A stretch of DNA of 51,485 nt from Candidatus Levybacteria bacterium RIFCSPLOWO2_12_FULL_39_17 (GCA_001782675.1 MFPJ01000005.1:1-51485), one strand, 5' to 3'. Shown: positions 1 through 11,059, numbered from the stretch's first letter. Translations and numbers: made by a program. The notes: a model not told the origin generated them from the sequence alone.

Positions 1-696
1 AAAAAATATTTTAAATTTGCCGGTTTTTTATTTATTTTTTCAGGACTCGCTTTTTTTATCTATTTTTTCTTTCCTGTGATTTCTTACCAACTTTTCCTGG
101 CAAATGCCTACTCGGGCAATAAAATAGAATCTCCCATACCAAAGTACCTAATCATTAACAATAATGGAGGAATTCGGAGTCTTATCAGCCAGGGAATAAC
201 ATCATTGACTTCCGATTTTACTGATGCAAGAAATTGGTATCCAAATGTCCCTTCGGATACAAAAGAAAAAGTAAAGGTTGACAAATATTTCCTTTCTATT
301 CCCAAGCTTAAAATAGAAAATGCCGAAGTATCAACTAAAGATTATGATCTCGAGAAGCATCTGGTCCAGTATTTTGGAACATCAATTCCCGGGGAAAAGG
401 GAACGGCTGTTATATTTGGGCACTCAACGCTTCCCTACCTTTTTAACCCTAAAAATTACAAAACAATATTTGCCACTCTACATACAATAGAAGTGGGGGA
501 TGAGATCTATGTGAAAGTTAAGGATATAAGTTATAAATATAAAATTTTTTCTATAACTATCACATCGCCTGATGACACAAATATCCTTTCTCAAAGCTTT
601 GATTACAGTTATATTACTTTAGTAACATGTACGCCCCCGGGAACTATCTGGAAAAGGCTAATTGTTCGTGCCGGTCTTGATTCAATTGCTGATTAA
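1..696 (+). CDS. Sortase family protein, N-terminus truncated by window edge
   Basis: Frame 1 is open from base 1 (KKYFKFAGFLFIFSGLAFFIYFFFPVISYQ, hydrophobic N-terminal segment); conserved GHS, TLVTCTPPG and KRLIVRA motifs of sortase catalytic His/Cys/Arg. Confidence 0.88.
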   Translation, partial: KKYFKFAGFLFIFSGLAFFIYFFFPVISYQLFLANAYSGNKIESPIPKYLIINNNGGIRSLISQGITSLTSDFTDARNWYPNVPSDTKEKVKVDKYFLSIPKLKIENAEVSTKDYDLEKHLVQYFGTSIPGEKGTAVIFGHSTLPYLFNPKNYKTIFATLHTIEVGDEIYVKVKDISYKYKIFSITITSPDDTNILSQSFDYSYITLVTCTPPGTIWKRLIVRAGLDSIAD

Positions 697-711
697 AGAT
701 ACCATATTCTT

Positions 712-939
712 ATGCTTGAAAATATTTCGCGTGAGGCGCCAAGCGAATCTGAAGGGTTCGGAATGACTTCTGATGATTTTAAAAATCAAAAAATAAAATC
801 CATTATTGGTTCGATTAAATATTATTTATCAATAATAGGCCCGGCCCTTATAAAAGTTTTAGACGGAGTAATTTACCTATTTCTAAAAATAATAAAATCA
901 TTCTTTAAAACCTTTCTTGAGATGGTTAAGGGAGGATAA
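712..939 (+). CDS. Small hypothetical protein with hydrophobic segment
   Basis: 75-aa ORF just downstream of sortase; IGPALIKVLDGVIYLFLKIIKSFFKTFL membrane-like helix. Confidence 0.45.
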   Translation: MLENISREAPSESEGFGMTSDDFKNQKIKSIIGSIKYYLSIIGPALIKVLDGVIYLFLKIIKSFFKTFLEMVKGG

Positions 940-1074
940 GGTTAAGTTAAAAGTTTAAAGTGCAAAGTTCAAAATTAATGCTTTGGCAATAAATTCAAAA
1001 TTCGAAAAGATTATAACTTTAAATTGACCAACTGTAACTTTTAACTTTTAAATTTTAATTTTTAACTTAGGAAT

Positions 1075-2358
1075 ATGGATGAGAAGAGCTTAGCTTTAGA
1101 GGCTATAAGAAAAAAATTAGTAGGTAAAAAGTTAACATATAAAGAAATTTATGCAATTATGGATCAAATTGCAAAAGATAAACTGGGAGATGTTTTAACC
1201 ACATATTTTGTTGCTTCCGGATATTCGGAAGGTTTTACAAACGACGAAATTTATTATTTAACACGGGCGATGGTTGAGACGGGTGAAAAGCTAAGCTTCT
1301 CGGGCCTTGTAGCAGATAAACACTCAATCGGCGGAGTTCCGGGAACCCGAACAACTCTAATTGTGGTTCCGATTGTGGCTGCATGTGGCTTTAAAATTCC
1401 AAAAAGTTCCTCGCGCGCCATAACCACTCCGGCAGGGACGGCAGATGCTATGGAGGTTTTAGCAGATGTCACTTTCACCAAAGACGAGATCTATAAAATT
1501 GTTAAGAAAACAAACGCATGCATAGTCTGGGGAGGAAGCTTTAAAATTGCTCCCGCCGATGATGAAATTATTAAGATAGAGGAACCTTTGCTTTTTGAAA
1601 GTTATGATAAGATTGTCGTATCCGTGATGGCAAAAAAAATTGCTTTTGGTTCAACGCATGTAGTAATAGATTTGCCATATGGAAGAAATGTTAAGATTCA
1701 CCGTATTGAGGACGCGCATGTTCTCAAAAGGAAATTCGATTACCTAGGAGATAAATTTAGCGTAAAGGTTGACACTTTGATTCATAAAATTGAGGAACCG
1801 GCAGGACGAGGGATTGGTCCTCTTCTTGAGGCAAAAGATTCTTTAAAAGTTTTGGAGCAAAAACCCGACAGGCCGCTGCCCCTGGAAGAGTTATCGCTTG
1901 AATTGTCATCCAAATTGCTTGAACTTTGTCTTCATGATTCCCCTAAAAAGATAAAAGATGAGTTTGAAAAGAAATATAAAAATACAAAGGACTGGGCTGA
2001 AGATATTCTTACAAGCGGGAAGGCCTTATTGAAATTCCGGGAAATAATTGATGCACAGCAGGGAAATTCAAATATTAAATCTTCGGATCTTAAGCCCGGG
2101 AGATATTCATATACGGTTTATTCGGAATTCCCGGGCAGGATTTCCAGGATAATAACAAAAAATCTTACAGTTATTGCAAAAATCCTTGGGGCTCCCCAGG
2201 ATCACCGCGCGGGAATTTTTTTATACAAAAGACTTGATGACAAAGTAAAAAAAAGAGATGAAATACTCTCATTTTACAGCGAGAGTGAATATAGGTTAAA
2301 AGAAGCAATTCAAACCTGCGATCTTTTTCCTATGTTTGAAATTGGGAAACTTAACTAA
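1075..2358 (+). CDS. Thymidine/AMP phosphorylase family protein
   Basis: Motifs KHSIGGVPGTRTTLIVVPIVAACG, KSSSRAITTPAGTADAMEVL, GGSFKIAPADD, resembling archaeal-type AMP phosphorylase/DeoA. Confidence 0.88.
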   Translation: MDEKSLALEAIRKKLVGKKLTYKEIYAIMDQIAKDKLGDVLTTYFVASGYSEGFTNDEIYYLTRAMVETGEKLSFSGLVADKHSIGGVPGTRTTLIVVPIVAACGFKIPKSSSRAITTPAGTADAMEVLADVTFTKDEIYKIVKKTNACIVWGGSFKIAPADDEIIKIEEPLLFESYDKIVVSVMAKKIAFGSTHVVIDLPYGRNVKIHRIEDAHVLKRKFDYLGDKFSVKVDTLIHKIEEPAGRGIGPLLEAKDSLKVLEQKPDRPLPLEELSLELSSKLLELCLHDSPKKIKDEFEKKYKNTKDWAEDILTSGKALLKFREIIDAQQGNSNIKSSDLKPGRYSYTVYSEFPGRISRIITKNLTVIAKILGAPQDHRAGIFLYKRLDDKVKKRDEILSFYSESEYRLKEAIQTCDLFPMFEIGKLN

Positions 2359-2382
2359 CTATTTGTCACTTTGTGATAAAAT

Positions 2383-3354
2383 ATGCCTTACTCTATGCGA
2401 AAATTAATTGTAGTTTTTGTTTTAACAATAATTATAGTTCTATCATCTTTTGGGTATTGGCAATACGGTAACCAAGCGGTAAATCCTCAGGACAAAAACA
2501 ATAAAATTTTTGTAATCGAAAAAGGGGCCTCGATAAGAGAAATCGGAAATAAACTCAGAAAGGAGGGGCTATTGCGAGATCCTGTTGTTTTTTTTCTTTA
2601 TATAAAACTTTATGGGCAAGACAGGAAAATTCAAGCAGGAGATTATAGGTTGTCACCCTCAATGAGCCTTAAAGAGATAGTAGACGCGCTCAATCACGGA
2701 ACCCTTGATCGTTGGGTAACTTTTCCTGAAGGAATAAGAGCGCATGAGATAGCCGATTTGTTGAAAGAAAATATCCCTTCATACAGGGAATCTTGGCGGG
2801 AGAGATTGAATGAAAATGAAGGTTATCTTTTTCCCGACACATATCTTGTACCAAAAGATGCGGATGTTGAAATGGTGATTGCCATGATGAAAAATAATTT
2901 TGATAAGAAGATTAATATGGTGGGTTCAGAGCTTAATGATCCACAACTTCAAAAAAGAGTGCTTATAATTGCTTCGCTTATTGAAAGGGAAGCAATAACG
3001 GATGAGGAAAAACCTATTATTTCAGGCATTATTGATAAGAGGCTTAAGATGGGAATGGCACTGCAGGTTGACGCTACAATACAGTATGCAAAAGGCTATA
3101 ATAATCTTACTAAAAAATGGTGGTCTCCCATCTTGCCAAGCGATTATAACGGCGTGGATTCTTCCTACAACACATATCTTAATCCCGGTCTTCCTCCCGG
3201 GCCAATCTCCAACCCGGGTCTTGAAGCAATCCGAGCAGCGCTCAACCCTGCCAGCACACCTTATTTATATTATCTTCATGATTCTGCCGGCAAGATTCAT
3301 CTTGCAAAGACAATGGAAGAACACAATGCAAACATCAAGAAATACCTCAAATAA
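2383..3354 (+). CDS. mltG: Endolytic murein transglycosylase MltG (YceG-like)
   Basis: N-terminal TM; FPEGIRAHEIADLL, EGYLFPDTY, ASLIEREA, LQVDATIQYA, SYNTYLNPGLPPGPISNPGLEAI motifs. Start may be ATG at 2395. Confidence 0.92.
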   Translation: MPYSMRKLIVVFVLTIIIVLSSFGYWQYGNQAVNPQDKNNKIFVIEKGASIREIGNKLRKEGLLRDPVVFFLYIKLYGQDRKIQAGDYRLSPSMSLKEIVDALNHGTLDRWVTFPEGIRAHEIADLLKENIPSYRESWRERLNENEGYLFPDTYLVPKDADVEMVIAMMKNNFDKKINMVGSELNDPQLQKRVLIIASLIEREAITDEEKPIISGIIDKRLKMGMALQVDATIQYAKGYNNLTKKWWSPILPSDYNGVDSSYNTYLNPGLPPGPISNPGLEAIRAALNPASTPYLYYLHDSAGKIHLAKTMEEHNANIKKYLK

Positions 3355-3371
3355 AAGAAAAGTATTGGGTG

Positions 3372-3400
3372 TTGACAAATGAGCGCTTTTGATATATAAA
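3372..3400 (+). promoter_or_regulatory. Sigma70-type promoter upstream of rpoB
   Basis: TTGACA (3372-3377), 17 nt, TATAAA (3395-3400); rpoB ATG at 3483. Confidence 0.75.
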
Positions 3401-3482
3401 TTATCAAACCTAAAAGAATAAGGGGGTAGGAATACCTTCTATATTTTTTTTTGCATAAAATTCTTCTTAGAATTTATTTCTG

Positions 3483-6400
3483 ATGAGTAAGCAATCTAGT
3501 GTCCGACAATATTGGGGAAAAATAGAAAAAGTGCTCCCCGAGCTTGACCTATTAACTATTCAAAAACAATCCTATAAATGGTTTATTGAGGAAGGAATTA
3601 AGGAAGTACTTGATGAAATTTCCCCAATAGAAGATTTTACAGGAAAAAATTGGGAACTTTCCTTAGGTGAATATAAGCTTGGTGAGCCTAAAATTACTGA
3701 GACCACTGCTATCAGTAAGGGTCTAACCTATTTTTCCCCCCTAAGCGTTGAGGCAGCTTTGATAAATAAAAAAACAGGTAAAACTTTTGGCCAGAATGTG
3801 TTCTTAGGAGAAATTCCAAAGATGACAGACCGCGGAACATTTATTGTAAACGGAATTGAGCGAGTAATTGTCAGTCAAATTGTGAGGTCGCCCGGAGTAT
3901 TTTTCACAGCAGGAGAAGATCCTATTGTTGGAAAAACTTTATACACTGCTGAAATGAGGCCCGTCCACGGTTCCTGGCTTGAATTTTCCACAACAAGAAC
4001 AGATATGGTAGTGGTGCGTATTGACCGAAGAAAGAAGTTCTTAGCCACAGTTTTCCTGAAAGCCCTTGGTATTGAGGGTAATGACGAAATCTACGAAAAA
4101 TTCAAAGGTGTTGAAGGCGCAGAGGTCTTTATTAAAAATACTTTGGAAAAGGATGGCGCAAAAGGAGGGACAGATGCGTTAATTGAAATATTTAAGAAAA
4201 TGAATCCGGGAGAACCCATTGTTATTGACACCATCAGGCAAAATTTCAGAGATTCATTCTTTGACAGGAGAAGATATGATTTATCCAGAGTAGGAAGATA
4301 CAAGGTCAACAAAAAGCTTGCCGGACTTGCGAATTTTACTCCTCAAGAAGCATATACTCTGACCATTAATGACATTATCGGAATAATTTCTTATTTAATT
4401 AAGCTCACAAATGGGAAAGGAAAAATTGACGATATTGACCATCTTGCGAATAGACGCATAAGATCAGTTGGAGAGCTTGTTCAAACAACGGCTTTTCGCT
4501 TGGGCGCGCTACGACTCGAGCGAATTGTTAAGGAAAAAATGAGCTTGGCCTCAACAGAGGAGGAATATTCTCCTTCCCACTTTATCAATGCCCACCCAAT
4601 AATTGCCGCAATCAATGAATTTTTCAGAACATCACAGTTATCGGCTATTCTTGATCAGACAAATCCCTTGTCGGAAATTGACAACATCAGACGGTTAACG
4701 GTTATGGGAACCGGCGGAATATCAAGAGAAAGAGCATCATTTTCTATCCGCGATATAAATTCTTCCCAATATTCAAGGATTTGTCCTGTCAGATCTCCTG
4801 AAGGCCCAAACATTGGTTTGGTTACATATCTTGCGCTTTACACAAAAGTAAATGATTACGGGTTTTTGGAGGCCCCATATAAAAAGGTCGTACAGGAAAA
4901 GCAAGGAAGAAAAACAAAACTTAAGGTGAAAGATGAAATTGTTTATATGGACGCAGCAGAGGAAATGGAACATTATATAACCCATGCTGACATCAGGATT
5001 GATAAAGATGGATATATTGCAGCCGACCTTTTGCCTGCAAGATACAATAGTGAATATCTTGAGGTTGAAAAGGAAAAAATAGAGTTCATTGATGTAATCC
5101 CAAGACAGGTGGTTGGAACTTCTGCTGCCTTGATTCCCTTTATTGATCATGACGAAGCAAACCGCGCCCTAATGGGTACTCACATGCAGTGTCAGGCAGT
5201 CCCGCTTGTTAAAAACGAAAGTCCCATTATAGGAACAGGAATGGAAGGGACTGTGAGCCGGGCTATGAGCAGAGTGATAACGGCGCCTTTTGACGGGAAA
5301 GTTTCATATGTTGACGCAAATAAGGTGGTTCTTCGCGGTCGCGGCAGAAAACAAGAAGCAACATTTTACATAGATAAATTCAAGAGAACCGCTCAGAATA
5401 CATTCTTTAACCAAAAACCCCTGGTGTTTGTAGGTCAAAAAGTGGCGCGCGGAGATATAATAATTGACGGTCCGGCATCGGAGCAGGGAGAGCTTGCTCT
5501 TGGAAAGAATCTGGTGATTGCATATGCTTCTTTTGACGGTCTTGGATATGAAGACGCAATAGTTATCTCAGATAAACTTGTTAAAGATGATTCTTTAACC
5601 TCTGTGCATATTGAAAAATATGAGGCAACAGTTGTTGATACCAAGCTTGGACCGGAAGAAACAACGCGCGATATTCCAAATGTGGCAGAAGAGGATCTTT
5701 CAAACCTTGATGAGGAAGGGATTGTTGTTGTAGGATCCGAAGTCAAACCCGGAGACATTCTTGTCGGGAAAATCGCGCCAAAAGGCGAGACCGAATTAAC
5801 GGCTGAAGAAAGATTGCTCCGGGCAATTTTTGGAGAAAAAGCTCGTGAAGTTAGAGATACATCATTAAGGATGCCCCACGGCGAACACGGAATAGTAACA
5901 AATGTTCAGATTTTAGACAGATTCAAAGGAGATGAACTCGAGCCCGGAACTATTAAAAAAATTCAAATTGAGGTGGCTCAAATGAGACATGTTGTAGTAG
6001 GAGATAAACTTGCAGGAAGACACGGAAATAAAGGTGTAATTTCAAAAATAGTACCCGAATCCGATATGCCATACCTTGAGAATGGTACTCCTGTTGACAT
6101 TATTATCTCTCCCATCTCGGTCTTAGGACGAATGAATCTTGGACAGCTTCTTGAGGCGCATCTTGGACTCGCAGCAAAAAAACTTGGAATAAAAATTGCA
6201 CTGCCGGTATTTGAGAAGATGAATGAGGATCGATATTTAGAGCTCATGCGGAAAGCGGAACTGCCGGCAAATGGAAAAATGAAGCTTTATGATGCAAGGA
6301 CAGGCGAACCGTATGAAAATGATGTAGTTGTCGGAATAGGATATGTTATGAAGCTTATACATATGGTTGAAGACAAAGCGCATGCCCGCTCAACCGGGCC

Positions 6401-6836
6401 ATATTCTCTTGTGACCCAGCAGCCCTTGGGAGGAAAGGCCCAGATGGGTGGACAAAGACTTGGGGAAATGGAAGTCTGGGCGCTTGAGGCGCATAGAGCA
6501 GCCTACACTCTTCAGGAAATGCTGACAATAAAATCAGATGATGTTTCGGGTAGGGCCAAGGCTTTTGAAGCGATTATTAAATCTGTTGATATCCCAACGC
6601 CAAAAGTTCCTGAATCCTTTAAGGTATTGATACGGGAGCTGCAGAGCTTGGGACTTAATATTGTCCCTCTGCAAGCCGTAGTTGAGGAAGCAAAAGAAGA
6701 AGCAGGCGAAGAAGTTAGGGAGGAAGCAAAGGAATTGCAGAAAACTCTTGAGGGAATAGAAGTAAGTTCAGCAGAGGATGTTAAGGCGTTAGGAGGAAGC
6801 GAGGAAATTCCCGCAGGAAAAGTTCAAGGAAAGTAA
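3483..6836 (+). CDS. rpoB: DNA-directed RNA polymerase subunit beta
   Basis: Extensive RpoB motifs (RSPGVFF, SQYSRICPVRSPEGPNIGL, GDKLAGRHGNKGVIS). Confidence 0.99.
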   Translation: MSKQSSVRQYWGKIEKVLPELDLLTIQKQSYKWFIEEGIKEVLDEISPIEDFTGKNWELSLGEYKLGEPKITETTAISKGLTYFSPLSVEAALINKKTGKTFGQNVFLGEIPKMTDRGTFIVNGIERVIVSQIVRSPGVFFTAGEDPIVGKTLYTAEMRPVHGSWLEFSTTRTDMVVVRIDRRKKFLATVFLKALGIEGNDEIYEKFKGVEGAEVFIKNTLEKDGAKGGTDALIEIFKKMNPGEPIVIDTIRQNFRDSFFDRRRYDLSRVGRYKVNKKLAGLANFTPQEAYTLTINDIIGIISYLIKLTNGKGKIDDIDHLANRRIRSVGELVQTTAFRLGALRLERIVKEKMSLASTEEEYSPSHFINAHPIIAAINEFFRTSQLSAILDQTNPLSEIDNIRRLTVMGTGGISRERASFSIRDINSSQYSRICPVRSPEGPNIGLVTYLALYTKVNDYGFLEAPYKKVVQEKQGRKTKLKVKDEIVYMDAAEEMEHYITHADIRIDKDGYIAADLLPARYNSEYLEVEKEKIEFIDVIPRQVVGTSAALIPFIDHDEANRALMGTHMQCQAVPLVKNESPIIGTGMEGTVSRAMSRVITAPFDGKVSYVDANKVVLRGRGRKQEATFYIDKFKRTAQNTFFNQKPLVFVGQKVARGDIIIDGPASEQGELALGKNLVIAYASFDGLGYEDAIVISDKLVKDDSLTSVHIEKYEATVVDTKLGPEETTRDIPNVAEEDLSNLDEEGIVVVGSEVKPGDILVGKIAPKGETELTAEERLLRAIFGEKAREVRDTSLRMPHGEHGIVTNVQILDRFKGDELEPGTIKKIQIEVAQMRHVVVGDKLAGRHGNKGVISKIVPESDMPYLENGTPVDIIISPISVLGRMNLGQLLEAHLGLAAKKLGIKIALPVFEKMNEDRYLELMRKAELPANGKMKLYDARTGEPYENDVVVGIGYVMKLIHMVEDKAHARSTGPYSLVTQQPLGGKAQMGGQRLGEMEVWALEAHRAAYTLQEMLTIKSDDVSGRAKAFEAIIKSVDIPTPKVPESFKVLIRELQSLGLNIVPLQAVVEEAKEEAGEEVREEAKELQKTLEGIEVSSAEDVKALGGSEEIPAGKVQGK

Positions 6837-6841
6837 AAAAT

Positions 6842-9800
6842 ATGGAACCAAAAAGGAATAAAGAAAGAAAATTTGACCCAATAAATATTGCAGACTTTAA
6901 AGGTCTCCGTGTGTTAATTGCAAACCCAGATGACATTAAGCAGTTCTCTTATGGTGAGGTAGTAAAGCCTGAAACAATCAATTACAGGACTTATAGACCG
7001 GAAAAGGATGGACTTTTTGATGAAAGAATCTTTGGACCAACCCGTGACTTTGAATGTTATTGTGGAAAATACAAAAGGATCAGATACAAGGGAATAGTTT
7101 GTGACAGATGTGGAGTTGAGGTGACCTACTCTCGTGTTAGACGAGAGAGAATGGGTCATATTTCTCTTGCTTCTCCTGTGGTTCATATTTGGTTCTCAAA
7201 AGGGAGCCCATCCAAGCTTTCTGTTCTTTTGGATATACCGCAAAAAGATCTTGAATCCGTTATCTATTTTGCTTCTTATCTTGTTACTAAAATTGATGAG
7301 GACAAAAGAAAAGAGGCTCAAAAAATTCTTGCCGATATAAAAGAGGAAAGAATTAAGAAGCTAAAACAGCAGGCGGAAGATGAGGCAAAACAGTTTGGAA
7401 AAGAAGAAAAAAGCAGGATAAAAGAAGTAAAGAAAACTCTTAAAAAAGAACAGAAAGAATTGGTGCTTGAGGAGACAGATGTAAGTTTTAGGCAGAGAAG
7501 AATTACTCTTGAAAAAAGGCTCGAAACAGAGATTACAAGAACAGAGGAAATCTTCACTCGTGTTAATGACATAATAAAAAGCCTTAGGCTGTGGGATGTT
7601 TTATCCGAAGAAGAATATGTAAGGTTAATTGAATATGAGATGCCAATGTTTTTTGAAGTTGAAACCGGAGCTTCCGCAGTGCTTCACGCAATTGAATTAT
7701 TGGATCTTGCGAAACTTATAGGAGAGTTGAGGGAGGAAGTTCAAAAATCCAGCGGCCAGAAACAACTAAAGCTACTTAAACGTCAGCATTTAGTTGAATC
7801 CATGAATAGAGCCGGTTCTAAACCTGTCTCTTTAGTCCTGCAGATTCTTCCCGTACTTCCGCCTGATCTTAGGCCTATGGTTCAGCTAAACGGAGGACGG
7901 TTTGCGACTTCAGATCTTAATGATTTATATAGACGCGTAATTAATAGAAATAACAGATTAAAACATTTAATATCTTTAGGGGCACCGGAGATAATATTAA
8001 GAAATGAGAAAAGAATGCTTCAGGAATCAGTCGATTATCTTATTGATACATCAATCAGAACCTCTCAAACTCAGAAACAGTTCAAATCCTTATCGGATAT
8101 TCTTCGGGGGAAACAAGGAAGATTCAGAAAGAACCTTTTGGGTAAAAGGGTTGATTATTCGGGACGCTCGGTCATTATAGTGGGCCCTGAATTGAGGCTT
8201 AATCAGTGTGGACTTCCAAAAGAAATGGCGCTTGAATTATTCAAGCCGTTTGTTATCAGAGAGGTTATTGCCCGTGGCTTGACTACTCCGAATGTAAAAG
8301 CTGCCAAGAGATTTATTGAAAAAAGATCCTCTGAAATCTTTGATATTTTAGAAGAAATAACAAAAAATCATCCGGTTCTTCTCAATCGTGCCCCGACTCT
8401 TCATAAGCTTGGTATTCAGGCGTTCTATCCTGTCCTGATAGAAGGTTCAGCAATTAAAATTCATCCCTGTGTCTGCGCCGGTTACAATGCCGACTTTGAC
8501 GGAGACCAAATGGCAATTCATATACCTTTATCAAGCAAAGCACAAGAAGAGGCAATGAAGTTGATGATGCCTGCTCATAATCTTCTTAAGCCCGCGGACG
8601 GGTCCCCTATTACTCTTCCAAACAAAGAGATGGCCCTGGGTGCATTTTACCTTACATCCATTGACGAAAGATTAAGGAAGAAAAATTTGCCAATATTCTC
8701 CGATGAGAAAGAAGCGCATCTGGCATTTTCTTTAAAGAAAATCGCGCTAAGAGAGCCAATCAAGGCTAGAATCAAAGGAGATATTCTTGAGACATCTATT
8801 GGGAGAATTATGTTCAATGAAAGATTGCCAGCCGAGCTCGGCTTCATAAATTCCGAAATAAAAGCTTCAACAATTAAACAAATCGTAACCCGCGCAATGG
8901 TTACATGCGATGACTTGGAAGTCGCGGATCTAATAGACAATCTAAAAGAAATCGGATTTCTGGCTTCCACAATGTCAGGAATTTCCGTGTCCACTTTTGA
9001 CTTAAAGAGGCTTCCGAATAAGGAAAAGCTGATTGAGGAAGCTGAAGGTAAAATTAAGGAAATTGAAGAAGAGTATCAAAACGGATTAATCACGCAAAAT
9101 GAGCAGAGAAGGCTATCAAACAATGTTTGGCTTGAAGCAACCGATAATATGGCAAATCTGACTTGGGAACTGTTTGATAAAAATGATATTATAAGAATTA
9201 TTGCCGAGTCGGGAGGTGCCCGGGCCGGAAAAGATCAAATTAAGCAGCTGGCGGCAATGAGAGGATTAATCTATGATCCTATGGGACGGATTGTTGAGCT
9301 TCCCATTAAATCTAATTTCCGTGAGGGGCTTTCAATATTTGAATATGTAAACTCTGCCCGTGGATCAAGAAAAGGACTGACGGATTCAGCCTTAAAAACC
9401 GCCGATGCAGGTTATTTAACCCGCAGGCTTGTTGATGTTGCCCACGATGTAATAATTCGGGAAAAGGATTGTAATGTCGAGGAAGGTATTACGGTTAGCA
9501 TGGAGAAAAGAGCGGATGAAACATATATGACAAGCATGCTTCTTGGACGAGTTGTTTTAAAAGATGTGGTAAGCAAAAAGAATAGGAAAACAATAGTCAA
9601 GCGTGCAAGCGAAATTGATTACAATAAGTTGCCTGAAATTATTAAAGACGAAACCATTAATGAAATACATGTTAGATCTCCTCTTTTCTGTAAGCTAAGG
9701 TATGGAATTTGTGCCAATTGTTATGGCTGGGATTTGTCAACCTACAAACTTGCAGATACCGGTACTCCTGTTGGGGTTATTGCTGCTCAATCAATTGGTG

Positions 9801-10591
9801 AGCCCGGGACTCAGCTTACAATGAGAGTAAGGCATTTTGGGGGAGTTGTAATGTCTGATGTTACTCAAGGTTTACCAAGAGTAGAAGAGTTGTTTGAAGT
9901 CAGAAGGCCAAAGGTTCTGGCGCCTGTTGCTGAAATTTCCGGGAAGACTCAGGTAAATAAAGTTGAAGACGGGTACATTATTAGAATTAGAAACACAAAG
10001 GTAAAGCCTGTTGAGGAAAGAGAATACTTTGTTCCATTAACTTCAACTCTTCTTGTTCAGGAGGGACAAGCAGTTACGGCCGGAACTCAGCTTTGTGAAG
10101 GATATCTTGATCCGCGGGATGTCTTAAAGATTTCAGGTTTGAAATCTGCACAGCACTATCTTATTTCTCAAATTCAAAGCGTTTATGAGTCCCAAGGAAT
10201 TAGCATTCATTACAAGCATTTTGAGACAATAATAAGAAAAATGTCTGATAAAGTTATGATTGAGACTCCCGGAGACACAACGCTTATGCCGGGAGATCTG
10301 GTTTCTAAGCTTAGGTTTGAAGAGGAAAACGCATCGGTCATCTCCGAAGGTGGAGAGCCTGCATCTGCCCGTGAAATAATTCTTGGAGTTACAAAGGCGT
10401 CATTGGTTACGGATTCATGGCTCTCGGCAGCCTCATTTCAGGAGACAACCCAGGTCTTAACAGATGCTTCCCTGGAAGGAAGAGTTGATAACCTGATTGG
10501 TCTTAAAGAAAATGTTATTGTGGGAAGGCTTATTCCAGTTCGCGAAGAATTTATAGAAGGCGAGCTTTCTTTAAACAGTCCTTCGCAATAA
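6842..10591 (+). CDS. rpoC: DNA-directed RNA polymerase subunit beta'
   Basis: NADFDGDQMAIH catalytic motif, C-x-C zinc motifs, GEPGTQLTMR. Confidence 0.99.
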   Translation: MEPKRNKERKFDPINIADFKGLRVLIANPDDIKQFSYGEVVKPETINYRTYRPEKDGLFDERIFGPTRDFECYCGKYKRIRYKGIVCDRCGVEVTYSRVRRERMGHISLASPVVHIWFSKGSPSKLSVLLDIPQKDLESVIYFASYLVTKIDEDKRKEAQKILADIKEERIKKLKQQAEDEAKQFGKEEKSRIKEVKKTLKKEQKELVLEETDVSFRQRRITLEKRLETEITRTEEIFTRVNDIIKSLRLWDVLSEEEYVRLIEYEMPMFFEVETGASAVLHAIELLDLAKLIGELREEVQKSSGQKQLKLLKRQHLVESMNRAGSKPVSLVLQILPVLPPDLRPMVQLNGGRFATSDLNDLYRRVINRNNRLKHLISLGAPEIILRNEKRMLQESVDYLIDTSIRTSQTQKQFKSLSDILRGKQGRFRKNLLGKRVDYSGRSVIIVGPELRLNQCGLPKEMALELFKPFVIREVIARGLTTPNVKAAKRFIEKRSSEIFDILEEITKNHPVLLNRAPTLHKLGIQAFYPVLIEGSAIKIHPCVCAGYNADFDGDQMAIHIPLSSKAQEEAMKLMMPAHNLLKPADGSPITLPNKEMALGAFYLTSIDERLRKKNLPIFSDEKEAHLAFSLKKIALREPIKARIKGDILETSIGRIMFNERLPAELGFINSEIKASTIKQIVTRAMVTCDDLEVADLIDNLKEIGFLASTMSGISVSTFDLKRLPNKEKLIEEAEGKIKEIEEEYQNGLITQNEQRRLSNNVWLEATDNMANLTWELFDKNDIIRIIAESGGARAGKDQIKQLAAMRGLIYDPMGRIVELPIKSNFREGLSIFEYVNSARGSRKGLTDSALKTADAGYLTRRLVDVAHDVIIREKDCNVEEGITVSMEKRADETYMTSMLLGRVVLKDVVSKKNRKTIVKRASEIDYNKLPEIIKDETINEIHVRSPLFCKLRYGICANCYGWDLSTYKLADTGTPVGVIAAQSIGEPGTQLTMRVRHFGGVVMSDVTQGLPRVEELFEVRRPKVLAPVAEISGKTQVNKVEDGYIIRIRNTKVKPVEEREYFVPLTSTLLVQEGQAVTAGTQLCEGYLDPRDVLKISGLKSAQHYLISQIQSVYESQGISIHYKHFETIIRKMSDKVMIETPGDTTLMPGDLVSKLRFEEENASVISEGGEPASAREIILGVTKASLVTDSWLSAASFQETTQVLTDASLEGRVDNLIGLKENVIVGRLIPVREEFIEGELSLNSPSQ

Positions 10592-10599
10592 AAATTGCT

Positions 10600-10628
10600 T
10601 TGCAAGGACACCTTCAATATAGTAAAAT
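10600..10628 (+). promoter_or_regulatory. Promoter upstream of rpsL with very short leader
   Basis: TTGCAA (10600-10605), 17 nt, TAAAAT (10623-10628); rpsL ATG at 10640. Confidence 0.65.
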
Positions 10629-10639
10629 ACCTTTGTTTT

Positions 10640-11059
10640 ATGCCAACACTTAATCAATTAATAAAAAAAGGAAGAAAAACAAAAACAAAGAAAGTTAAAG
10701 CAACGGCTTTGCTTTCGGTTTTTAATGCAAAGATTCGAAAATACACTCAAGTTCCTTCCCCACAAAAACGCGGGGTAGTTACTTTAGTGCGAACAATGAC
10801 ACCAAAAAAGCCTAACTCCGCACTTCGCAAGGTCGCAAGGATCAAGCTTTCAAATAGAGAAGAGGTAACTGCTTACATTCAGGGAGTGGGTCACAATCTG
10901 GCAGAGCACGGGATAGTTTTGGTTCGTGGCGGAAGGGTTAAGGATTTACCGGGTGTTAAATATCATTTGGTTCGAGGAAAATTCGATCTGGCAGGCGTTG
11001 AAAACCGAAAAACTTCAAGAAGCAAATACGGAACTAAGCGTCAAGGAGGAGAAGCATAA
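10640..11059 (+). CDS. rpsL: 30S ribosomal protein S12
   Basis: [12 protein letters not shown] start, [33 protein letters not shown]; the provided ORF starts upstream at 10595 but MPTLNQ is the canonical start. Confidence 0.98.
   Translation: MPTLNQLIKKGRKTKTKKVKATALLSVFNAKIRKYTQVPSPQKRGVVTLVRTMTPKKPNSALRKVARIKLSNREEVTAYIQGVGHNLAEHGIVLVRGGRVKDLPGVKYHLVRGKFDLAGVENRKTSRSKYGTKRQGGEA

Noticed and set aside
3002-3382. Plus-frame ORF overlapping mltG
   Set aside because: Out-of-frame shadow of a well-supported gene.
4773-5150. Antisense ORFs over rpoB, rpoC, tuf, fusA and others in the track
   Set aside because: Lie opposite strongly conserved coding genes, no recognisable domains.
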